Source: Halomonas icarae (lineage in GTDB: Bacteria; Pseudomonadota; Gammaproteobacteria; Pseudomonadales; Halomonadaceae). From it: DNA of 64,000 bases. Shown one piece after another: positions 45,068 through 53,463 of the stretch (position 1 is the first letter of the stretch; the number at the start of each line of letters is the position of its first letter). The translations under genes and the position numbers were made by a program. Under the pieces are notes generated by a model, which was not told the DNA's origin, made no database searches, and saw only the letters and a list, made by a program, of their open reading frames with translations. The DNA is taken from assembly GCF_009901955.1 (NCBI RefSeq), contig NZ_WUTS01000001.1, positions 2,348,877 to 2,412,876 of the forward strand, written 5' to 3'.

Positions 45068-46360
45068 ATGACCACGCCTACCGTTTCCGCTACAGCCGCT
45101 GCGCCCGCATGGCATCGTCAGCCATCTTACCTTCAACTCTACACCGGCCTTGCCGTCTTCCTGTTGGGGGCGATTGCCCTGGTGGTGCCCAGTGGTTATT
45201 CATTGGGTGCGGTGATGCTGCTGCTGGGCAGCGTGGTGCTGTTGATCAAGCGGCCGGCGCTGGGTCTGGATCGCCGTGACATCGCCATCATGGCGGCCTT
45301 GATCCTCTATGCGCTGATACGGATCGCCGCGGCCTGGTGGGATGGGCAGGGCTGGTCGGGCGTCGACAAGCCCATTCGCTTCGTGCTGGCGATTCCGGCC
45401 ATGCTGTTGGTCATGGCCTATCCGCCCCGGCTGAGCTGGTTCTGGAGTGGTCTCGCCATCGGTGCGATCGGTGCCGGCGGCTGGGCCGGCTGGCAGAAGC
45501 TGGTGGCGGGCGTGGATCGAGCGACGGGCTATACTTATGTGATCCAATTCGGCAACCTGAGCATGCTGCTGGGCATCCTCTGCGTGGCAGGGCTTGGCTG
45601 GGCGTATGTGCAGCGTCACCGTCACTTTTGGCTTGGCTTGATGGCGGTGGGGGCCCTGTGTGGTGTGCTGGGTTCGCTGTTCTCGGGTAGCCGTGGCGGC
45701 TGGGTCGGCATCCCCTTTATCCTGCTGGTGCTCTACCGGGGGTATGGGCGCCAGCTCTCTCTTGGGCTCAAGATCACCGCGCTGGCTGTGGTTATCGGCG
45801 GTGGCGCGCTGGTGTATGCCCTGCCGCAGACCGGTGTGCAGCCGCGGGTTCTCAAGGCGTTCGATGATATCGAGCGTTATGTGGAGGGTGAGAGCCGTAC
45901 CAGTTCGCTCGGCGCCCGCTTCGAGATGTGGAAGGGCGCCACGCGGCTGATCATGGAGAAGCCGCTGACCGGCTGGGGTGAGAACGGCTATCGTCGCGCC
46001 ATGCAGGCCCTGGGCGAGCAGGATATCGTGCATCCCAGGGTGGCGAAGAAGTACGGCCATCCCCACAACGAGTTTCTTAACGAGCTGGTCAAGCGGGGCG
46101 TGTTCGGCCTGCTGGCCTTGTTGGCCCTCTATTTGATGCCGATGCGCTTCTTTGCCCGGCAGATGGCGAGCCAGAACCTCGAGCGGCGCAGCCTGGCGAT
46201 CGCCGGGGTGTTGCTGCCGGTGGCGTATATCGATTTCGGCCTATCCCAGGCCTTTCTGGCCCACAACAGCGGCACCATGATGTTCGCGTTTCTGCTGGCG
46301 GTGCTGTGGGGTTGTTTCCGAGCCACGGGGATGTCGGAGACGGCTCAATCTGTTCGGTAG
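45068..46360 (+). CDS. O-antigen ligase family protein
   Basis: 430 residues from the ATG at 45068 (MTTPTVSATAAAPAW). About ten membrane helices are present, with a large periplasmic loop containing SLGARFEMWKGATRLIMEKP and the Wzy_C-type signature GHPHNEFLNELVKRG. Ligases of this family transfer undecaprenyl-linked glycans to lipid A core; polymerases look similar. Position at the end of the polysaccharide cluster supports ligase or polymerase activity for that glycan. Confidence 0.85.
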   Translation: MTTPTVSATAAAPAWHRQPSYLQLYTGLAVFLLGAIALVVPSGYSLGAVMLLLGSVVLLIKRPALGLDRRDIAIMAALILYALIRIAAAWWDGQGWSGVDKPIRFVLAIPAMLLVMAYPPRLSWFWSGLAIGAIGAGGWAGWQKLVAGVDRATGYTYVIQFGNLSMLLGILCVAGLGWAYVQRHRHFWLGLMAVGALCGVLGSLFSGSRGGWVGIPFILLVLYRGYGRQLSLGLKITALAVVIGGGALVYALPQTGVQPRVLKAFDDIERYVEGESRTSSLGARFEMWKGATRLIMEKPLTGWGENGYRRAMQALGEQDIVHPRVAKKYGHPHNEFLNELVKRGVFGLLALLALYLMPMRFFARQMASQNLERRSLAIAGVLLPVAYIDFGLSQAFLAHNSGTMMFAFLLAVLWGCFRATGMSETAQSVR

Positions 46361-46407
46361 CGGCATGAGAGGTGGTGAGGCGTTCGATGGGGTCTGTCTA
46401 CCATAGA

Positions 46408-46442
46408 TTGGGGTCAGACCCCAAACCCCGGGGTCTGACCCC
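46408..46442. repeat. GGGGTC palindrome pair between convergent genes
   Basis: TTGGGGTCAGACCCCAA (46408-46424) and GGGGTCTGACCCC (46430-46442) are consecutive palindromes joined by ACCCCGGGGT. A related TTGGGGCCTGACCCCAA is at 16556-16572 after dinB. They lie at convergent or 3' ends, so a terminator-like or small mobile repeat role is plausible. Confidence 0.7.
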
Positions 46443-46462
46443 TAGTCAACCTCACGACAAGG

Positions 46463-47314
46463 TCATAGCAAGAAGAACTGGCTATATATCGCCATCAGCG
46501 GTTCGCCACCGAGCAGGGCGATCCAGCCGGCCAGTGCCAGGTAGGGGCCGAATGGCATGGGGGCGCCGCGCAGCCTGGGAATGGCGAGCTGGATCAGGAT
46601 GCCGAGCACCGCGCCGACCCCGGCGGAGAGAATCAGTAGCAGCGGCAGGTACTGCCAGCCCATCCAGGCGCCCAGGGCGGCGAGCAGCTTGAAGTCGCCA
46701 TAGCCCATGCCCTCCTTGCCGGTGATCAGCTTGAAGGCCCAGTAGAAGCTCCACAGCACCAGGTAGCCCGCCATGGCGCCGATCACTGCACTGGGCAGCA
46801 GCAGCGGCTGGAACAGCAGCTGATAGAGCAGGCCCGCCCACAGCAGCGGCAGGGTGAGTGCATCGGGAAGCAGCTGAGTGCGCAGATCGATCGCCGCCAT
46901 GGCGAGCAGTGCAAGACAGGCACCGAGCACGAACAGCCCCTGCCAGGTGGCGCCAAACAGCAGGACCACGGCCACGGCGAGCGCGCCGCCGGCCAGTTCC
47001 ACCAGCGGGTACTGGGGGCTGATGCGGGTGGCACAGTGGGCGCAGCGGCCGCGACGCTTCAGCCAGCCGAGCACCGGGATATTGTCGTGCCAGGCGACGG
47101 GCGTCTCGCAGCTCGGGCACATCGAGCGCGGCGTCAGCAGGTTGAAGGTCTCCTGTTGCTCTTCGGGGAGCTCCAGCGCCTCGCGGGCCTCGGCTCGCCA
47201 GCCAAGCATCAGCATCACCGGCAGGCGGGCGATCACCACGTTGAGAAAGCTGCCCAGGCAGAGGCCGATAAAGGCCGCCAGGGGGATGAGCAGGGTAGGG
47301 GGAAGGTGCAGCAC
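46463..47314 (-). CDS. pilD: Prepilin peptidase / N-methyltransferase
   Basis: 283 residues from a GTG start with AAGGA upstream. Two CxxC pairs (MCPSCETPVAW and RCAHCATRISPQ) form the N-terminal zinc domain. Seven or eight membrane helices follow. The catalytic Asp residues are in AAIDLRTQLLPD and GMGYGDFKLLAALG. It cleaves and methylates type IV prepilins, here PilA. It lies last in the pilB-pilC-pilD order, after a REP region of about 300 bases. Confidence 0.95.
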   Translation of the reverse strand: MLHLPPTLLIPLAAFIGLCLGSFLNVVIARLPVMLMLGWRAEAREALELPEEQQETFNLLTPRSMCPSCETPVAWHDNIPVLGWLKRRGRCAHCATRISPQYPLVELAGGALAVAVVLLFGATWQGLFVLGACLALLAMAAIDLRTQLLPDALTLPLLWAGLLYQLLFQPLLLPSAVIGAMAGYLVLWSFYWAFKLITGKEGMGYGDFKLLAALGAWMGWQYLPLLLILSAGVGAVLGILIQLAIPRLRGAPMPFGPYLALAGWIALLGGEPLMAIYSQFFLL

Positions 47315-47387
47315 TGATAAATCCTTGGTTAATTACACTTCAGCGTGAATCTGTTTAGCAGGCGGAGACTGGTGGGAGGCAGGCGGT

Positions 47388-47440
47388 GCATGGTGGGTGG
47401 CAGGTGATGCATGGTGGGTGGCAGGTGATGCATGGTGGGA
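47388..47440. repeat. 21-bp tandem repeats next to BIME 6
   Basis: GCATGGTGGGTGGCAGGTGAT occurs about 2.5 times and merges into the head of the forward REP (GCATGGTGGGAGGCC), suggesting the array arose by slippage at the edge of the REP. Confidence 0.8.
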
Positions 47441-47553
47441 GGCCGGCTGTGCCGGGCGAATGGCGCCGTCAGGCGCCGCAGTGGCGTTAGGAAGGCCGGT
47501 AGCTTCCATTGGGAGCCTTCGGCTCCTTCGCCCGGGGGACCCGGCCTCCCACC
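47434..47553. repeat. BIME 6 between pilC and pilD
   Basis: Forward REP at 47434-47460 and inverted REP at 47527-47553, interior with GGAGCCTTCGGCTCC hairpin. About two copies of a 26-bp repeat (CCCACCAGTGTTCCCAGCTTTG) continue to 47620. Confidence 0.88.
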
Positions 47554-47630
47554 AGTGTTCCCAGCTTTGTCTGCCCACCAGTGTTCCCAGCTTTGCCTCC
47601 CACCAGTGTTACCAACCGTTGCAGCCGCGG

Positions 47631-48884
47631 CTAGATCACCGAGCCCAGCTGGAAGATCGGCAGGTACATGGAGACGACCAGGCCGCCGACCAGCACGCCG
47701 AGCACCACGATGATAAAGGGTTCGAGCAGCGAGGTGAGCGTATCGACCATATTGTCGACCTCCTCCTCGTAGTAGTCCGCCACGCGGTTGAGCATGGCGT
47801 CCAGCGAACCGGCCTCCTCGCCGATGCCGACCATCTGCACCGCCAGCGGCGGGAACTTCTCGGTCATGCGCATGGCGAAATTGAGCTGCTGGCCGGTCGC
47901 GACATCCTCGCGAACCTCCTCCACGGCGCGTTCGTAGACCTTGTTGCCGGTGGCGCCGCCGGCGGTATTCAGCGCCTCCACCAGCGGTACGCCGGCCCCG
48001 AAGGAGGTGGCCAGGGTGCGCGAGTAGCGCGCCACGGCGGATTTATCGAGGATCTGGCCGATCACTGGGACCTTCAGCGACCAGGCATGCACCCGGTAGG
48101 CGAAGGCTTCCGAACGCTTCATGCCGTTACGAATAAAGAATACCAGCGCGACGATGCCGAGCACGCCCCACCACCAGTACTGCTGGGCGAATTCGGAGAG
48201 CTGCATGGTCATGCGGGTCATCGCCGGCAGCTCGGCACCGAAGCCCTGGAACAGGCTCTCGAACTGCGGCACCACCTTGACCAGCAGCAGGGCGGTGACG
48301 CCCAGGCCCACGCTGATCACCGCGGCGGGGTACCACAGCGCCTTCTTCACCCGGCTCTTAAGGGCCTCGACCTTCTCCTTGTAGGTGGCCACGCGGTCGA
48401 GCATGCGATCCAGCGAGCCGGACTGCTCGCCGGCCGCCACCAGGTTGCAGAACAGCCTGTCGAAGTGCTGGGGGTAGCGGCGCATGGCCTCGGAGAAGCT
48501 GGCACCGGCGCTGACATCGTTCATCAGCTCCTGCACCAGGGCGCTCATGGCGGGCTTCTTCATGCTCTCCGCCACCACCTGAAAGGCCTGCAGGATGGGT
48601 ACACCGGCGCGAATCATGGTCGACATCTGGCGGGCGAACAGCATGATGTCATGTGGCTTGATCTTGCCCATGCCGCCGCCGATGCCACTCTTGCGACGCA
48701 CGCTGCCGACGATGATGTTCTGGCCAGCGAGGACCTTCTCGACCTCCTGGCGCTTGGTGGCGACCACCTCGCCCTTCATCTTGCGTCCGTTAGGCCCCTT
48801 GCCGGTCCAGTTCCAGCGGTAGAGCTTGGTCTTTTGGCTCGCCTTGGCCTTCTGGCCTGCCCTGGTGTTCTTTGCCGTCGCCAT
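47631..48884 (-). CDS. pilC: Type IV pilus inner-membrane platform protein
   Basis: 417 residues. Two repeats of the GspF domain: ARQMSTMIRAGVPILQAF (about 88-105) and SRTLATSFGAGVPLVEAL (about 288-305). Three membrane helices are present, the last in FIIVVLGVLVGGLVVSMYLPI. PilC anchors the assembly ATPase PilB in the inner membrane. Order pilB-pilC-pilD on the minus strand with repeats in both gaps. Confidence 0.95.
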   Translation of the reverse strand: MATAKNTRAGQKAKASQKTKLYRWNWTGKGPNGRKMKGEVVATKRQEVEKVLAGQNIIVGSVRRKSGIGGGMGKIKPHDIMLFARQMSTMIRAGVPILQAFQVVAESMKKPAMSALVQELMNDVSAGASFSEAMRRYPQHFDRLFCNLVAAGEQSGSLDRMLDRVATYKEKVEALKSRVKKALWYPAAVISVGLGVTALLLVKVVPQFESLFQGFGAELPAMTRMTMQLSEFAQQYWWWGVLGIVALVFFIRNGMKRSEAFAYRVHAWSLKVPVIGQILDKSAVARYSRTLATSFGAGVPLVEALNTAGGATGNKVYERAVEEVREDVATGQQLNFAMRMTEKFPPLAVQMVGIGEEAGSLDAMLNRVADYYEEEVDNMVDTLTSLLEPFIIVVLGVLVGGLVVSMYLPIFQLGSVI

Positions 48885-48939
48885 TCGAGATCCCTGTTCC
48901 TGCGTCTACGCGTTGTTGTTACTGGTTACCCCTCGTTGG

Positions 48940-48995
48940 CGACATTTCCGGGAGGCCTTCGGCCTCCATTCGCCCGGGGGACCCGGCCTCCCACC
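48940..48995. repeat. Single inverted REP between pilB and pilC
   Basis: Inverted unit at 48969-48995 preceded by the GGAGGCCTTCGGCCTCC hairpin. No forward partner. It sits 85 bases upstream of pilC. Confidence 0.85.
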
Positions 48996-49011
48996 CTGTT
49001 GTCCTCGCCCC

Positions 49012-49097
49012 TCGTTCCTCGCCCCTCGTTCCTCACCCCTCGTTCCTCACCCCTCGTTCCTCGCCCCTCGCCCCTCGTTCCTCGCCCCTCGTTCCTT
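49012..49097. repeat. CTCGCCCCTCGTTC tandem array
   Basis: A 14-bp unit (CTCGCCCCTCGTTC, with CTCACCCCTCGTTC variants) is repeated about six times and runs up to the pilB stop codon. It is a pyrimidine-only-rich strand apart from regular G, so the pilB mRNA 3' end is strongly purine-rich. Confidence 0.9.
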
Positions 49098-50869
49098 CAA
49101 TCCTTCGTCACCCTGAACACTTCCGCCAGGCTGGTCACCCCCTGCATCGCCTTGAGCAGGGCGCTGCGGCGCAGATCGGGGTGGCCCTCCTGGCGTGCCT
49201 GGTGGTCGAAGTCCATGGAGTCGCCGTTCTTCATGATCAGGTGGCTCATGGCGTTGCTGATCGGCACCACCTCGTAGATGCCCACGCGCCCCTTGAAGCC
49301 CTTGGTGCAGTGCTTGCAGCCGACCGGCTCGAAGATGGTCGCGGTGGCGATCTCCTCGGCGCTGAAGCCCTGCTCCTCGAGCACCTCACGGGGGATGTCG
49401 GCCGCCTGCTTGCAGTGATCACACAGCCGCCGCGCCAGGCGCTGGGCGATGATCAGGCTCACGGAGCTGGCGATATTGAACGCGGCCAGGCCCATGTTGG
49501 CAAGGCGCGACAGCGTTTCCGAGGCGGAGTTGGTGTGCACGGTGGAGAGCACCAGGTGGCCGGTCTGGGAGGCCTTGACGGCGATCTCGGCGGTCTCCAG
49601 GTCACGGATCTCGCCGACCATCACCACATCCGGGTCCTGGCGCAGGAAGGCGCGCAGGGCGCTGGCGAAGTCCAGGCCGATCTTGGGCAGCACGTTGACC
49701 TGATTGACGCCGGGTACCTTGATCTCCACCGGGTCCTCGGCGGTGCAGATATTGCGCTCCACCTCGTTGAGGATATTGATGCCGGTATAGAGCGTTACCG
49801 TCTTGCCGCTGCCGGTGGGGCCGGTAACCAGGATCATGCCCTGGGGCTGGCTGAGCGCTGTCTCGTACATCGCCTTCTGCGCGGGGGTGAAGCCGAGCTG
49901 CTCGATGCCGATCTGGGCCGAGCTGGGATCGAGGATCCGCAGTACCAGCTTCTCGCCATAGACCGTGGGCAGCGAGTTGACGCGAAAGTCGATGGAGCGC
50001 GTCTGGGAGAGCTTGAGCTTGATGGCGCCATCCTGGGGCAGGCGTCGCTCGGAGATATCCAGGCGTGCCATCACCTTGAGCCGCGCGGCGATGCGGGTGC
50101 GCATGGCGAAGGGTGGATGGGCGATATCGTGGAGCATGCCATCGATGCGGAAGCGTACCCGATAGTTGGTCTCGTAGGGTTCGAAGTGGATATCCGAGGC
50201 GCCGCGGCTGATGGCATCGAGCAGGATCTTGTTGACGAACTTGATGATCGGGGCATCTTCGCGGGCCGACTGGGCATCGGTGTTGATGTCCACCTCGCGG
50301 CCGCCATCCTCCTCGGCGTAGTCCAGCTCGCCGATGGCGTCGTCAACGCCCTTCAGCGAGTCGAGCATGCTGGTCTCGCTGCTGGCCAGGTAGCTCTCCA
50401 GCACCGGCACCAGCTGGTCCTCGGGTGCCAGCACGCCCTCCGGCGAGAGGCCGGTGGCGAACTGCAGCTCGTCGAGCTGGGTCAGGGTGGAGGGGGAGGG
50501 CACCGCCACCGTCAGCCGATGGCCATGCTGAATCAGCGGCAGCACCTTGAGCTTGCGCAGGATCTTCTCGGGGAAGCGCTCCGCCTTGGGCAGCGTCTCT
50601 AGGCGGATGGCATCCAGATCGATGATCGGCAGGCCATACTCGCGCGCCGCGGTCAGCGTGGCGTCGCGGGCCGGCACCAGCCCGGAGTCGATCACATGGT
50701 GCAAAAGCGAGACGTCCCCCTCCCGCGCCTCCCTCTCGGCGCGCACCGCCGCCGCCGCGCTGAGCCGCTCGTCGGCCACCATGCGCCGCGCCAGGCCACG
50801 CAGCCCGGCGGCCGCATCGTCGCTGACGGGCGGCTGGGAGGAGGTCGGCGGTGAGCGGTAATCGTTCAT
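49097..50869 (-). CDS. pilB: Type IV pilus assembly ATPase
   Basis: 590 residues, close to the usual 565. The N-terminal GspE_N domain is followed by the catalytic domain: Walker A VTGPTGSGKTVTLY (about 347-360), Asp box and Walker B DPDVVMVGEIRDLETAE, His box TGHLVLSTVHTNSA, and a zinc tetracysteine (CDHCK and CKHCTK). Hexameric motor powering pilus extension. It starts the pilBCD set and is divergent from pilA. Confidence 0.95.
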   Translation of the reverse strand: MNDYRSPPTSSQPPVSDDAAAGLRGLARRMVADERLSAAAAVRAEREAREGDVSLLHHVIDSGLVPARDATLTAAREYGLPIIDLDAIRLETLPKAERFPEKILRKLKVLPLIQHGHRLTVAVPSPSTLTQLDELQFATGLSPEGVLAPEDQLVPVLESYLASSETSMLDSLKGVDDAIGELDYAEEDGGREVDINTDAQSAREDAPIIKFVNKILLDAISRGASDIHFEPYETNYRVRFRIDGMLHDIAHPPFAMRTRIAARLKVMARLDISERRLPQDGAIKLKLSQTRSIDFRVNSLPTVYGEKLVLRILDPSSAQIGIEQLGFTPAQKAMYETALSQPQGMILVTGPTGSGKTVTLYTGINILNEVERNICTAEDPVEIKVPGVNQVNVLPKIGLDFASALRAFLRQDPDVVMVGEIRDLETAEIAVKASQTGHLVLSTVHTNSASETLSRLANMGLAAFNIASSVSLIIAQRLARRLCDHCKQAADIPREVLEEQGFSAEEIATATIFEPVGCKHCTKGFKGRVGIYEVVPISNAMSHLIMKNGDSMDFDHQARQEGHPDLRRSALLKAMQGVTSLAEVFRVTKD

Positions 50870-51290
50870 GGCGTCTCGCGGGTTGTGGGGTGTGGCGATC
50901 GTGGGGTGTGACCTAGCGCTCTCGTCACATGGAGATGAGGCAATTCACCCCATTCTAGCCGTTCGCATCCTCTGCGCCCACCCATCGTCCGCGTCCGCGG
51001 CCGCGGCCGCGGCCGCTCGGGCCGCGAGAGGGGGCTTGCCAGCACGGCGTGAGTTATGCAATCTGATATGCATCAAGATTGTGGTACTTATGCAGTTTTG
51101 ACCTACAATAATCCTTGCAAGGTTGCGAAGCGTAAATTAATGTAACCATCAACCAAGGATGAGACTTTTGATCTTGGTGGATATGGTGGGGCCCAGACCC
51201 TTCCCAACCATCGAAACCGACACCGCACGGGCAGCACCGCAAGGCTCACGCCACAAGCGCCACGGCGGAACAGCAAGCAAGGGGTAAGGA
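50870..51290. other. pilB-pilA divergent intergenic region
   Basis: 421 bases. 50994-51017 is a run of GCGGCC units (CGCGGCCGCGGCCGCGGCCGC core), highly self-complementary. From 51055 the sequence is AT-rich with promoter-like TTGACC and TACAAT elements, but not at standard spacing. I could not find a sigma-54 GG-N10-GC pair. The pilA 5' leader is about 150 bases or more. Confidence 0.5.
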
Positions 51291-51662
51291 ATGAAGCAAA
51301 TGATGATGAAGAAAACACAGCTCAACAAGGCTCAGGGGGGCTTTACCCTGATCGAGCTGCTGATTGTGGTGGCGATTATTGGGATCTTGGCGGCGATTGC
51401 GATTCCGCAGTATCAGGATTATGTCCAGAAATCAGAAAATGCTGCATGTTTGGCAGAGGCCAGATCTTACGCTACCGCTGTAGCTGCGGCGCGTGCTGCA
51501 GGAGGTTCTGATCCCAAGCTCAGTGATGTGTTTTCTGGTGGAGCGACGGCCTCTTGTGATCTCAAATTTTCAGGTAGTGATTCTGAGAATGTTTCATATG
51601 CTATCACAAAAGACGATGGTACTTCAGGTGTCGAAGAAGTTAGCATAGGCTTTAATAGTTAA
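51291..51662 (+). CDS. pilA: Type IV major pilin PilA
   Basis: 123 residues. Prepilin cleavage after G in [20 protein letters not shown], with Phe+1 and Glu+5 of mature pilin. The leader is longer than usual (17 residues). The mature protein is short (about 106 residues) and has a Cys pair (C-L-A-E-A and S-C-D-L-K) that may form the disulfide loop. It ends in Ser (GFNS), as in pilins glycosylated at a C-terminal Ser. TAAGGA precedes the ATG. Confidence 0.95.
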   Translation: MKQMMMKKTQLNKAQGGFTLIELLIVVAIIGILAAIAIPQYQDYVQKSENAACLAEARSYATAVAAARAAGGSDPKLSDVFSGGATASCDLKFSGSDSENVSYAITKDDGTSGVEEVSIGFNS

Positions 51663-51725
51663 ATGAGTGGTTAGTGTGGGTTGGTTATGGTTAGATCCCA
51701 CACTTTCTTCTAAGATTGAAACAGT

Positions 51726-51761
51726 CAGCGGTCGGCAGATATGCCGGCCGCTGGCGTTTTT
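51726..51761 (+). terminator. Intrinsic terminator after pilA
   Basis: A 12-bp stem CAGCGGTCGGCA/TGCCGGCCGCTG (one T-G pair) with a 4-base loop is followed by GCG and five T. It separates pilA from the ligase-type gene. Confidence 0.85.
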
Positions 51762-51839
51762 ACCATTCAATTTGCAGTCGTTTTTCTCGGTGATGGGCTA
51801 AGTTTTTTCCTTGCCCTGAATCGGTAGTGTTGAGTCGTG

Positions 51840-53348
51840 ATGCCTTCTTTCCTTATTAAACTTGATCATCATCGCGTGATCGCTCGTGTGTGGCCTGTGC
51901 TCGCTATCGCTCTGGGTTTATTGATGTCATGGCAAGCAAGTGGTGCAGGTTCGTTTGCCGCCCAGCGTAGTGTTCAGATGTTGGCTCTGCTGCTCGTGAT
52001 CGGGGTGGCCGGCTGGACGATGCGACAGTCTCTATTTGTATCTTTGCTACCAGTCAGTCATGTTGGGCGGTGGCTATGTACCTGCAGCATCTTGCTGGCA
52101 TCGTTGTCAGTGCTGGTAGCGCCGCTACCTGGCGTGGCGTTGCTGGAGCTGGCCTATCTATTAATGTTGGGGGTGGCAACGGTGCTTATAGCGCTTAGTA
52201 CACGCTATCTATCGCGACTTGGTTGGGTCATCCTGGGAAGCTTGATAACTCTTTTCATGCTAGTTTATGCATTGCTAGCTGCGGATCACATCCAGCTGGT
52301 ATGGAGGTTTGCTGACCGACACGATTTCGGTCCTGGGTTCGCCAATGTGCGCTTTTTCGCCGATGTTGCTGTGGGGCTTATGCCGCTGGCGATGCTCTAT
52401 GCGCTGGGGCGTCGCCGGCCCTCCATGGTAGCTGGCCTTCTGTGCCTCCTGCCGCTAAGTGCCTGGTGGTGGCTGCTGTGGGTTTCAGAAAGCCGTGCGG
52501 CATTGCTGGGCCTCCTCGTGGGAGCGGCCTTTGCTTTGTTGGTATTAGGTCGCGCCGCACGCTGGCCGGTGCTACTGCTGGCGCTCTCGGGCGTACTGGG
52601 TCTCGCCGGGTGGTGGTTTCTCAACCCCCTTGGCGGCGGCAGCGGCGGCAGCGGCGGCACTGAGGCCGTTTTCCTGCGCGATATCACCTCGAGTTCTCGG
52701 CGATTTATCCTGTGGCCCGAGGCGCTTGGCTATGCCCTCGACCACTTCCCCCTGGGTATCGGTCCCATGGGCTTTGCCTACAGCGGGAAGATGCTCGAGG
52801 GGCACGCCCATAATCTTTTCTTCAATACCGCGGCGGAGTGGGGGCTCCCACTGATGCTGCTGCTGTTAGGGCTGGCCCTCTACGGCACCTGGGTGATCTT
52901 GCGACGTGACCGCGCCATGAAAGAAGAGGACAAGAGGATCTTTGCCTGCCTGGTGATTGCTTTCGTTGGGGTGATGGTCAATGCCCAGTTTTCCGGCTCC
53001 CATATCATTCCGCTTAGCTCACTAGTGCTGGTGCTGGCCATTGGCCTGGTATTTGGCTATCGACCAGGGGGCGTATCGTTGCCACAGGTATCCCCAGGCT
53101 CGATGCTGCATTCTTCGAGCAGCCCGCCATCGCTGCGAGCCACGCTGGTGTGGGCAGGACTAATGTTGATGTATGCCTATCTGCTCTATGCGGGGCTCGA
53201 GCTCTACTGGCTTTCACAGGAATCGACGCTAACCTGCTTTCGGGAGCAGGGGCGTGCCTACTACTACCCGCGCTTCTGGGCCCAGGGCCGAATCGAATGC
53301 ATGCAGATGGTGGCGCCGGATCACTGGTTGTTCTGGAGTTGGCGATAG
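51840..53348 (+). CDS. O-antigen ligase family protein, possible pilin glycosyltransferase
   Basis: 502 residues from the ATG at 51840. Ten or more membrane helices and the Wzy_C/PglL-type loop EGHAHNLFFNTAAEWGLPLML (about 318-338). Immediately downstream of pilA, as TfpO is in some Pseudomonas strains, where it attaches a glycan to the C-terminal Ser of pilin. The same C-terminal residue is present in PilA here. A general O-oligosaccharyltransferase or a second polymerase remains possible. A glycine-serine run (GGGSGGSGG) lies near residue 264. Confidence 0.75.
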   Translation: MPSFLIKLDHHRVIARVWPVLAIALGLLMSWQASGAGSFAAQRSVQMLALLLVIGVAGWTMRQSLFVSLLPVSHVGRWLCTCSILLASLSVLVAPLPGVALLELAYLLMLGVATVLIALSTRYLSRLGWVILGSLITLFMLVYALLAADHIQLVWRFADRHDFGPGFANVRFFADVAVGLMPLAMLYALGRRRPSMVAGLLCLLPLSAWWWLLWVSESRAALLGLLVGAAFALLVLGRAARWPVLLLALSGVLGLAGWWFLNPLGGGSGGSGGTEAVFLRDITSSSRRFILWPEALGYALDHFPLGIGPMGFAYSGKMLEGHAHNLFFNTAAEWGLPLMLLLLGLALYGTWVILRRDRAMKEEDKRIFACLVIAFVGVMVNAQFSGSHIIPLSSLVLVLAIGLVFGYRPGGVSLPQVSPGSMLHSSSSPPSLRATLVWAGLMLMYAYLLYAGLELYWLSQESTLTCFREQGRAYYYPRFWAQGRIECMQMVAPDHWLFWSWR

Positions 53349-53390
53349 CTCAGGCAGCGGTATGTTGCGCCGCACAAAAAAGCCTGCTAT

Positions 53391-53405
53391 TGTTGCAGTG
53401 CAACA
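53391..53405 (+). promoter_or_regulatory. PhaR-type palindrome before the phasin gene
   Basis: TGTTGCAGTGCAACA is a perfect 15-base palindrome around a central G, 58 bases ahead of the phasin start. PhaR repressors of phasin genes bind TGC-rich inverted repeats of this type. No phaR gene is in the window. Confidence 0.55.
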
Positions 53406-53463
53406 GAGCGGGACCTTCACGCGAGAGGCTCCGTTCACAGCCACTGAACCAGGAGGTTCCCAG

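Noticed and set aside
47397..49277. 626-codon open frame running through the REP region and opposite pilC
   Set aside because: It crosses repeats and the whole of pilC; no domain, and pilC is unambiguous.
51055..51290. Sigma-54 promoter for pilA
   Set aside because: No GG-N10-GC pair with the expected flanks could be found; candidate GG/GC pairs have wrong spacing.
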